IMG/VR virus record: IMGVR_UViG_3300032083_003484
Span: 1-64,000 of that record
DNA length: 64,000 bases
Reading direction: 5' to 3' (one strand)
Origin: a virus
Shown: positions 59,338 to 64,000 of the stretch, piece by piece
Layout: each line of letters begins with the position of its first letter
Numbering within the stretch: the stretch's first letter is position 1
Made by a program: the position numbers and the translations under genes
The notes under the pieces: model-generated
Told to the model about the DNA's origin: nothing
Databases searched by the model: none
What the model saw: only the letters and a program-made list of their open reading frames with translations

Positions 59338-59916
59338 TTACCAAATCTTTTTATCAACTTCGCCAAAAACGGGTGTATCACCTGGCTTGATTGATACTAC
59401 TTCTATCATTGCCGCAGTTAGCACCTCGGCATTATACCTTTCCGCACTTTGTTCTGCCCAGTCCCAACGAGAGTCAATATCGGAAGGCATACGATAATCG
59501 CACCACTTCATTTTATTTTCCTTGTCGATAAAAACACAAACAACGTGCCCGCTTAGCTTTCTAGTATCTCTTGATCGCATTTGGAAGAAAGAAAACCAAA
59601 CTTTTAAAACTAGGTCAGATTTTAGTAGACAAGTAGCCCAGTAAATGCTATGATCATCACAGTCACCAATTAGTTCACCATTAACGATTCTTTTTTGAAT
59701 TTCAGTTGGGTGAGAGAGATTATCGAGCTTTCCTTCCCATTTATCTTTTCGGTACCGCTTGCCCCACTCTAGTCTTTCACCAACTTCACTATACGTAGAA
59801 ACTTTCTCAACAGGAAACTCGTTATTTTTTGTAACCTTCATTGTGAGCCCATACCACCACTTGCCAAAGTTCGGTATAAAGTTCCAAAAAAAGTAAAGTA
59901 ATTTAATTAAAAACAT
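59338..59916 (-). CDS. Transglutaminase/NlpC-like cysteine hydrolase (192 aa)
   Basis: A protein of 192 residues with an N-terminal hydrophobic stretch (FLIKLLYFFWNFIPNFGKWW). GDCDDHSIYWATCLL (candidate Cys), SGHVVCVFIDKENKMKWCDY (candidate His) and a following Asp give the C-H-D order of bacterial transglutaminase-like cysteine proteinases. It may cleave or crosslink a cell-wall or virion protein. The stop codon abuts the GC-rich patch. Moderate confidence. Confidence 0.55.
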   Translation of the reverse strand: MFLIKLLYFFWNFIPNFGKWWYGLTMKVTKNNEFPVEKVSTYSEVGERLEWGKRYRKDKWEGKLDNLSHPTEIQKRIVNGELIGDCDDHSIYWATCLLKSDLVLKVWFSFFQMRSRDTRKLSGHVVCVFIDKENKMKWCDYRMPSDIDSRWDWAEQSAERYNAEVLTAAMIEVVSIKPGDTPVFGEVDKKIW

Positions 59917-59937
59917 TATTTTATTCTCCTTTATTAA

Positions 59938-60051
59938 TTATTTATTCTTGCTAGCTATAAGGATTATGGTAAATACCACAAGCCACAAAAAAGCAATTGC
60001 AAACAAAGTGCTTTGAACAACTAAATTGTTCTTTATTTTTTCTTTAATCAT
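59938..60051 (-). CDS. Single-span membrane protein (37 aa)
   Basis: I take the ATG at 60049-60051; a longer frame would overlap the plus-strand peptidase gene. The 37-residue product has one helix (TLFAIAFLWLVVFTIILIAS) flanked by lysines. It is divergent from the M15-like gene, whose ATG is only 29 nt away, so the two share a control region. It may be a holin-type or accessory protein; unproven. Confidence 0.45.
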   Translation of the reverse strand: MIKEKIKNNLVVQSTLFAIAFLWLVVFTIILIASKNK

Positions 60052-60079
60052 TCTATTTACCACAATACATTCCAATAAT

Positions 60080-60721
60080 ATGAAAACCCTATATAACATT
60101 CTAAGAACTGCTTTAAATAGTTTGCGCAACCCAAATGCGCCAGCAGAAGAGGAGACCGATGAAATGCCCAAGACTGATAGATTTAAAGAAATGAACCCTT
60201 TTGAAAGAATTGTAGATCGATTCAACAAGGCAGTTGTCGATCCACAGGACTATGAACTAACTATGGCTGGGTATCAATCTTATCTAGACGCCACAGGTAT
60301 TGTTTTTGTTTCCGCCAAGGAGATGTGCACACCTCACCACCTTGATACTGCCTCTGAGTTGGGCTATGAAGCGTTTGTTCCGAAACACGAATGGTGGGAC
60401 AGGGGTGCTGCGCTAGCGTCCTTCTTCGACTATCTCAGGAAAGATTTAGGAAATCCGATTGTTGTAAGAAACTGGTGGCGCCCAGAAGATTATAATGAAA
60501 AAGTTGGCGGAGCAAAAGCCTCCGATCATATTGGCGCTTATGCTTTTGACATGGATTTCAAGACACAAGATGATCGCCGGCACGTTGAGGCGTTGTTGGA
60601 AGGTTTTTATAACGATCTAGAACTAGGAATGTCTTTAGGTTTAGGCGGTTATACTATCCATCTTGGCCTTCTTTCCGAACGTGGGAACAGACGCTGGTAT
60701 TATAATAGCTACGAAAAGTAA
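60080..60721 (+). CDS. M15-like peptidase / DUF882-type protein (213 aa)
   Basis: A plus-strand gene. The ATG at 60080 is chosen because the longer frame lies over the minus-strand membrane gene. The product has about 213 residues. VVRNWWRPEDYNEKV and GGAKASDHIGAYAFDMDF hold the S-x-H-x6-D motif of M15 metallopeptidases, and YTIHLGLLSERGNRRWYY carries the second His. It probably cuts the peptide bridge of peptidoglycan. No clear ribosome site, hence the uncertain start. It faces the 37-residue gene across a hairpin. Confidence 0.7.
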   Translation: MKTLYNILRTALNSLRNPNAPAEEETDEMPKTDRFKEMNPFERIVDRFNKAVVDPQDYELTMAGYQSYLDATGIVFVSAKEMCTPHHLDTASELGYEAFVPKHEWWDRGAALASFFDYLRKDLGNPIVVRNWWRPEDYNEKVGGAKASDHIGAYAFDMDFKTQDDRRHVEALLEGFYNDLELGMSLGLGGYTIHLGLLSERGNRRWYYNSYEK

Positions 60722-60742
60722 ACTTTAGAAAGCTTAATGATG

Positions 60743-60762
60743 TGCCCCCTTGAGCGGGGGCA
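60743..60762 (+). terminator. GC-rich hairpin between convergent genes
   Basis: TGCCCCC (60743-60749) pairs perfectly with GGGGGCA (60756-60762) across a 6-nt loop, just after the M15-like gene and before the end of the 37-residue minus-strand gene. The stem is strong, but neither side has a convincing T-run, so it may work as a bidirectional pause or RNA-stabilising element. Confidence 0.55.
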
Positions 60763-60768
60763 GTAAAT

Positions 60769-60882
60769 TTACTCTGCTTTCTTAAGAACGCTGAGGTATT
60801 TACGATAACACCACTTCAAGCCTTCCCAAACGAAAGGTGAAGCAACGGCGCCACAAACGACGCCCCACATAAATGCTGACAT
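60769..60882 (-). CDS. Small protein (37 aa) with strong ribosome site
   Basis: An ATG at 60880-60882 is preceded by AAAGGAG at proper distance. The product (MSAFMWGVVCGAVASPFVWE and then a basic tail KWCYRKYLSVLKKAE) has one short hydrophobic segment and a basic end, like small membrane-associated phage peptides. The AACTATTTATT motif lies about 43 nt upstream of the ATG. Function unknown. Confidence 0.6.
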   Translation of the reverse strand: MSAFMWGVVCGAVASPFVWEGLKWCYRKYLSVLKKAE

Positions 60883-60923
60883 AATGATACTCCTTTGCAA
60901 GCTGTGGTAAAAATCACCACTAC

Positions 60924-60934
60924 AATAAATAGTT
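60924..60934 (-). promoter_or_regulatory. AACTATTTATT motif upstream of the 37-aa gene
   Basis: The minus strand reads AACTATTTATT, one base off the copies at 5045 and 63224, in a 76-nt intergenic gap. The downstream gene has its own ribosome site at the right distance, so a promoter here would make sense. Confidence 0.33.
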
Positions 60935-60958
60935 AAGTAAAGGTTTTAAAGTATTTTG

Positions 60959-61747
60959 TTATAAATAAGGCTTGACAATGTTATTTGCCCTTAGAAAATT
61001 ATTTATAATAGACGGACGAGCTGAAATTCCAAAACTATCAACAGAAGAATTTGAAGCAACTTGCAATCCAAACAGTTTTTCACCTAAATAAATTGCAGAT
61101 CCGGATTGACCAGAAGATGTGGGAATAGAATGCATGAAAAAGTTGTTTCCATCTAAGTTATTTGGAAGCTGACAAAAGTCGTCACACCAACCTCCCCAGT
61201 ATCCTTCAAACAAAAGCAGCCCAAAAGAAGGAAACGTGCGGAAAAACCCTCTTGGTGCGCCCCAATTGCGAAGTTCAGCAAAGATTTTTATGTTTTCTTC
61301 ATCAGCAATAGCATAAATTTCATGATCAAAGTCGCCTTGAAGCCAAATCAAGCATAAATCAACATCCGGATTTTGCGCAACCACCCAGCCATCACCGGTT
61401 TCGCCCGCCAAGTTCTCACCAGAAAAAGAATATTTAAAATTAACGCTATAATCAATGTGCTCTGGCTCCGGCCCAAACAAATCTTCGGGGTCAGAATGGC
61501 AAAAATGATCAACAGTTAAGATAAAACAGCCGTCTTCATCGCTTTTGATACAAACACCGCCGGCAGACCACCAGCCATAAGGTATTTCATTGCCCTCAAA
61601 ACGCATTGTAAGCGCTTTGGAGAGTTGAACATAGGCAAGGGCCGGGACAAAACCTTCGGAGGCAGCAGAAGACGTTTGAGGAAGATTGTTTCCTTTACAA
61701 TCAAACAAAGAAAAACAAAAAATCGCAATAAAAATCATTCGCCGCAT
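60959..61747 (-). CDS. Chymotrypsin-fold serine protease, secreted (262 aa)
   Basis: The ATG at 61745-61747 is preferred; a TTG 12 codons earlier is the only longer alternative. The N-terminus is a likely signal peptide (MRRMIFIAIFCFSLFDC). The catalytic triad appears in order: FILTVDHFCHSD (His), NPDVDLCLIWL (Asp) and PTSSGQSGSAIY (Ser, GQSGSA). A trypsin-like fold with several cysteines suggests activity in the periplasm or outside the cell. Such proteases are unusual for phages; a role in host-surface modification or in removal of immunity factors is speculative. Confidence 0.68.
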   Translation of the reverse strand: MRRMIFIAIFCFSLFDCKGNNLPQTSSAASEGFVPALAYVQLSKALTMRFEGNEIPYGWWSAGGVCIKSDEDGCFILTVDHFCHSDPEDLFGPEPEHIDYSVNFKYSFSGENLAGETGDGWVVAQNPDVDLCLIWLQGDFDHEIYAIADEENIKIFAELRNWGAPRGFFRTFPSFGLLLFEGYWGGWCDDFCQLPNNLDGNNFFMHSIPTSSGQSGSAIYLGEKLFGLQVASNSSVDSFGISARPSIINNFLRANNIVKPYL

Positions 61748-61789
61748 AAAATAAATAGAAACCGCAAGTAAAAATAACCACAAAATTTT

Positions 61790-61975
61790 TTATTTATTTA
61801 AGCTTTCCCAAACTGTTTCAAATAAATAATGTAAAAACATCATCAAGAAAGTTAAAAAAATTGTAAGCGTTAAAGATTTTTTAAGTTCGCCAATCCAAAT
61901 CCAAGAAACGGTACCGGCCACTGTGGTAGAAAAAATTCGCCAAACAATAACTTTGTAAATTAAAGGTTTTTTCAT
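61790..61975 (-). CDS. DUF2061-like membrane protein (61 aa)
   Basis: A 61-residue protein with two hydrophobic helices (YKVIVWRIFSTTVAGTVSWI and LTLTIFLTFLMMFLHYLF) and the VWRIFST/ETVWESL signature that matches DUF2061 proteins. It follows a terminator hairpin and has no clear ribosome site. Inner-membrane location is likely; function unknown. Confidence 0.6.
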   Translation of the reverse strand: MKKPLIYKVIVWRIFSTTVAGTVSWIWIGELKKSLTLTIFLTFLMMFLHYLFETVWESLNK

Positions 61976-61990
61976 AATTTAGATAAAAGA

Positions 61991-62015
61991 AAAGGGCGGG
62001 AAGAACCCGCCCTTT
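61991..62015 (-). terminator. Intrinsic terminator after the ECF-like sigma gene
   Basis: On the minus strand AAAGGGCGGG, a 5-nt loop and CCCGCCCTTT form a perfect stem followed by TCTTTTATC. It lies 25 nt after the sigma gene stop and before the DUF2061-like gene. Confidence 0.8.
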
Positions 62016-62040
62016 CATTATAACATAACTTTAAAGTTGT

Positions 62041-63192
62041 TTATAGACCCAAAGTCTCTTTTACGACTGCAGCAATTGTTTCTTCTAAAGAAAGTTCTTC
62101 GTTTTTGCGATATCTTTCATCTGGTCGCCTAGGAAACATAGATCCTCGCCTAGTGGCTGTCGCCGGCGTTGGGTTTGGTGATGAGCCGGCCATTGATCCT
62201 CGCTTTGGAAGTTCATAGTCCAAGTCGATTCCGGGCTCCATAAGGTCGGCATCCGGATCTTCTGGCATACCCTGGTATTCGGCGTCCTCATAGTTCATAA
62301 GATCATCTATAGCGCCCTCAGCTTCTTTCTCGCTCCGAAATCGGAACCCAGGCCGAACGTTGTGTATTTCTTTAAACATATCTGAAAAAAGATCGTTTAG
62401 ATAATCCAAGCCCATTTCCGGCTTGGCTGTTTCGCCTTCTCGGATATCGCCGGGCTTCACACCACCAGCAAATGCGATTCGAAGAGTTTTCTTGACGCCT
62501 TCATCACCTGGAGAGTGCAGCCATCGATCAATTCTTTCACGTGACCGAGAAATTTCACGACCAACTTCTCCGACAGTGTTATAACCAAGCTCGACACGCA
62601 GTTCCTCGACTGACTTTGGATCGGCCGCAAACTGATTTAGGGTAACAATTTTTTGCCGATCGTTGAGGTTGACTTTGTCATCCTTGATTGCTTGGACCAT
62701 AGCATCGAAAGCTTCATTGCGCTCTTTGTCAAGAAGAATCTGCTCGGGGTTCTTAATTTTTGGAACCAACGGATAGATTTCGCTCTTGTCGGACATACTT
62801 GTGATATCCGGCTCGCCTTCAGCTGCGCCGCCACCGGCAAAAGGAAGCTCTTTGCGTCCTGCTCGGAAACTGTCAATTAATGCATTTTTCACAATAGCGC
62901 CGGCCCAAGTGGAGAATGCAGAATCTCCTCGGAACCCACCAATTTGAGTCATGATTTTGATAAGGGCGCTTTGCATTGCGTCCTCGGCGTCAGCTTCGTT
63001 TCCGCCGGCTAGCTTAAGCGCAAGAAAACGATGCTTTTTTGAAAGTCTGGTTAGAAGTTCTTCCATTGCCGGACTATTTGGGTTTTCTTTGGCTTTGGCA
63101 GCAAGCGCTTCCATGCTGTCCCCTTTCTCTTCATCAATGCGTGCAATCTCCTCTTGGATGATTTGCAGCAGCCTAGTTTTCTTGATTTTCAC
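62041..63192 (-). CDS. ECF-like RNA polymerase sigma factor with N-terminal KxxLxxIIxEE helix (383 aa)
   Basis: The GTG at 63190-63192 is preceded by AAGGAG. Residues about 47-112 form sigma region 2 (KLAGGNEADAEDAMQSALIK; FSTWAGAIVKNALIDSFR), residues about 150-225 a region-4-like helical segment (VEELRVELGYNTVGEVGREI). The first 15 residues (MKIKKTRLLQIIQEE) form an amphipathic helix shared with the 86-residue gene next door. The C-terminal 150 residues are disordered and Pro/Arg-rich. It is a second sigma-type factor besides the gp55-like one. It may redirect host polymerase; packaging in the virion is a possibility because of the N-terminal helix. Confidence 0.7.
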   Translation of the reverse strand: MKIKKTRLLQIIQEEIARIDEEKGDSMEALAAKAKENPNSPAMEELLTRLSKKHRFLALKLAGGNEADAEDAMQSALIKIMTQIGGFRGDSAFSTWAGAIVKNALIDSFRAGRKELPFAGGGAAEGEPDITSMSDKSEIYPLVPKIKNPEQILLDKERNEAFDAMVQAIKDDKVNLNDRQKIVTLNQFAADPKSVEELRVELGYNTVGEVGREISRSRERIDRWLHSPGDEGVKKTLRIAFAGGVKPGDIREGETAKPEMGLDYLNDLFSDMFKEIHNVRPGFRFRSEKEAEGAIDDLMNYEDAEYQGMPEDPDADLMEPGIDLDYELPKRGSMAGSSPNPTPATATRRGSMFPRRPDERYRKNEELSLEETIAAVVKETLGL

Positions 63193-63223
63193 TTTAAAAA
63201 ACTCCTTATAAGTTATGTTTTGT

Positions 63224-63234
63224 TATAAATAGTT
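63224..63234 (-). promoter_or_regulatory. AACTATTTATA motif upstream of the ECF-like sigma gene
   Basis: The exact 11-mer lies about 31 nt before the GTG start and 15 nt after a terminator, in a true intergenic region. This is the best placed copy of the motif for a promoter: terminator, motif, ribosome site, start. Confidence 0.42.
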
Positions 63235-63249
63235 AGTCAAAACAAAAAA

Positions 63250-63273
63250 AGCCCCGCCGAAAAAGGCGGGGCT
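63250..63273 (-). terminator. Intrinsic terminator after the 86-aa gene
   Basis: On the minus strand AGCCCCGCC, a 6-nt loop and GGCGGGGCT form a perfect GC-rich stem, followed by TTTTTTGTTTTG. It lies 22 nt after the stop codon of the 86-residue gene. Confidence 0.9.
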
Positions 63274-63295
63274 TGGATTCGCAAGATTTTTTTTC

Positions 63296-63556
63296 TTAGA
63301 AGTCTATGCCGTCATCGTTTGCCGGGAGGGCTTCGGAAGTTTCCGCATTTCTTAGCGCATCAACTTCTGCATTTGCGTGAGCGGATGCCTCATCGACATC
63401 AGCACCGGCAGCTTCGGCTTCTTCGAAAGCGCTTTTCCAAAATTCCCACTCTGCGTCGGTAAGACCTTCAATTGGCATGGGGCTTTTGGATTCGGCAAGA
63501 GCAGCCTCAAGCTCTTCTTTGATAATCTTGACAAGTTTTTGTTTTGTGATTTTCAT
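63296..63556 (-). CDS. Small acidic protein with KxxLxxIIxEE N-terminal helix (86 aa)
   Basis: An 86-residue acidic, Ala/Glu-rich helical protein. Its N-terminus MKITKQKLVKIIKEELEAAL aligns with the first residues of the sigma factor next door, then comes an acidic body (FEEAEAAGADVDEASAHANA). AAAGGAGATTATA ribosome site. The pattern is reminiscent of capsid-targeting peptides of T4 internal proteins, which end in a cleavage site of the type L/I-x-E. Unproven; function unknown. Confidence 0.6.
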   Translation of the reverse strand: MKITKQKLVKIIKEELEAALAESKSPMPIEGLTDAEWEFWKSAFEEAEAAGADVDEASAHANAEVDALRNAETSEALPANDDGIDF

Positions 63557-63577
63557 TATAATCTCCTTTAGTTTATT

Positions 63578-64000
63578 TTAATCCAAGCGAGCAAGTCGTG
63601 GGTTTGGGGCAATTGAAAGCTCGGCATCACCAATAAGCAGCACTTCACCTTCGGTCCAAGCAACAAGCGGGATTGGGTTTCCGTTAACAGCGTCGTGCCC
63701 GCCGGAACCAATTGTTGGGACAGCAGAAACACCAAAGTTGGCCAAGGGTGAAAGCTCATTGGCGGCGCAAAGCCCATCTTGATTAAAATCTTGCCAAACA
63801 ACCAACCCAGAAAAAATTTTATCATTTTTTGTTATAAGGTTGTCCATGTCTAAATCAAAAGAAGCAAGGTGGTCAAATCCGTCGGTCCAATCGCCTTGAA
63901 CGTTTCCAAAAAGTTCTGCGCCGGAAGTTATAACGCCATCACCATTCCAATCATAAGCCAAAAAGCCGTCGCCACCATTAGGCCATGCAATTGCTTGTTC
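63578..64000 (-). CDS. Calcium-binding repeat protein (partial, 5' end outside window)
   Basis: The frame is open to the window edge; the ATG inside is not needed, since the residues upstream (AWPNGGDGFLAYDWNGDG) continue the same pattern. Three EF-hand/dockerin-like loops are visible: DWNGDGVITSGAELFG, DLDMDNLITKNDK and DFNQDGLCAANE. The GDGFLAYDWNGDG-ELFG opening is known from large secreted hemolysin-type and repeat proteins. So this is the C-terminal part of a probably large extracellular or virion-surface protein. Confidence 0.65.
   Translation of the reverse strand, partial: EQAIAWPNGGDGFLAYDWNGDGVITSGAELFGNVQGDWTDGFDHLASFDLDMDNLITKNDKIFSGLVVWQDFNQDGLCAANELSPLANFGVSAVPTIGSGGHDAVNGNPIPLVAWTEGEVLLIGDAELSIAPNPRLARLD

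Noticed and set aside
60026-60079. N-terminal extension of the M15-like gene
   Set aside because: The extra residues come from antisense of the membrane helix codons; the ATG at 60080 fits better, though no clear ribosome site is seen at either.
60052-60228. N-terminal extension of the 37-aa membrane protein to 96 residues
   Set aside because: It would overlap the start of the M15-like gene on the other strand; the internal ATG gives a compact membrane protein.
1-64000. CRISPR array
   Set aside because: No regularly spaced direct repeats were seen; the only tandem array is the 12-bp coding repeat at 56.1 kb.
1-64000. Insertion sequence or integrase
   Set aside because: No transposase or recombinase motifs were found in any frame; the only insertion-like region is the small GC-rich patch.

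Overview
The window looks like part of a large, uncultured, T4-like contractile-tailed phage, probably of a Gram-negative and plausibly marine host. The support is T4-type baseplate wedge proteins (gp25 and gp6 homologues), a gp55-like late sigma factor, very long tail or baseplate structural genes, and replication and recombination genes (SbcD/Mre11-like nuclease, DnaG-type primase, RuvC-like resolvase). Almost all genes lie on the minus strand in tightly packed, overlapping runs, so transcription mostly goes from high to low coordinates. I see no portal, capsid or terminase gene and no integrase, so this is only part of the genome. The host assignment is inference.

Layout in coordinate order: 1-1.85 kb is DNA metabolism (SbcD-like, primase, RuvC-like). 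1.87-34.0 kb is a tail/baseplate block: two paralogous structural proteins, several very large structural proteins including a 3066-residue protein with a LamG-like domain, gp6, gp25, a 1791-residue protein and a 780-residue multi-domain cell-wall hydrolase. 34.0-35.3 kb holds the gp55-like sigma factor and small proteins. 35.3-46.4 kb is a glycan island: cytidylyltransferase-like protein, cupins, GDP-mannose 4,6-dehydratase, methyltransferase, epimerase, split transketolase and four glycosyltransferases. Its centre (about 37.2-43.8 kb) is much more AT-rich than the flanks. 46.4-49.6 kb holds a PD-(D/E)XK nuclease, a metallopeptidase-like protein and a PIN-PhoH ATPase.

49.6-52.7 kb is a translation module: tRNA-Asn(GTT), a eukaryotic-type phosphomannomutase, a truncated tRNA copy, a CAT-anticodon tRNA, a TilS-like tRNA(Ile)-lysidine synthase behind a near-consensus sigma-70 promoter, and a complete tmRNA whose tag reads ANNNVEFDSVALAA. 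The TilS-tRNA(CAT) pairing suggests the phage makes its own AUA-decoding tRNA-Ile2; the tmRNA would supply ribosome rescue and proteolytic tagging. No SmpB gene is visible here.

52.7-58.9 kb holds a ligase-like/nucleotidyltransferase fusion, an Ala/Pro/Lys-rich histone-H1-like protein, small zinc-ribbon proteins, a lytic transglycosylase and a UvdE-type DNA repair endonuclease. At 58.9-59.34 kb a GC-rich patch of opposite gene orientation, with two coupled small ORFs and a nest of inverted repeats, looks like a recent insertion. 59.34-64 kb carries a transglutaminase-like protein, an M15-like peptidase (plus strand), a chymotrypsin-fold protease, a DUF2061-type membrane protein, an ECF-like sigma factor and a short acidic protein that share an N-terminal KxxLxxIIxEE helix, and the end of a calcium-binding repeat protein.

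Regulation: two sigma-70-type promoters place the -10 box exactly 6 nt before an ATG (RuvC-like gene and tilS), consistent with leaderless transcripts. A recurrent sense-strand motif AACTATTTATA sits upstream of several genes and may be a phage promoter element.
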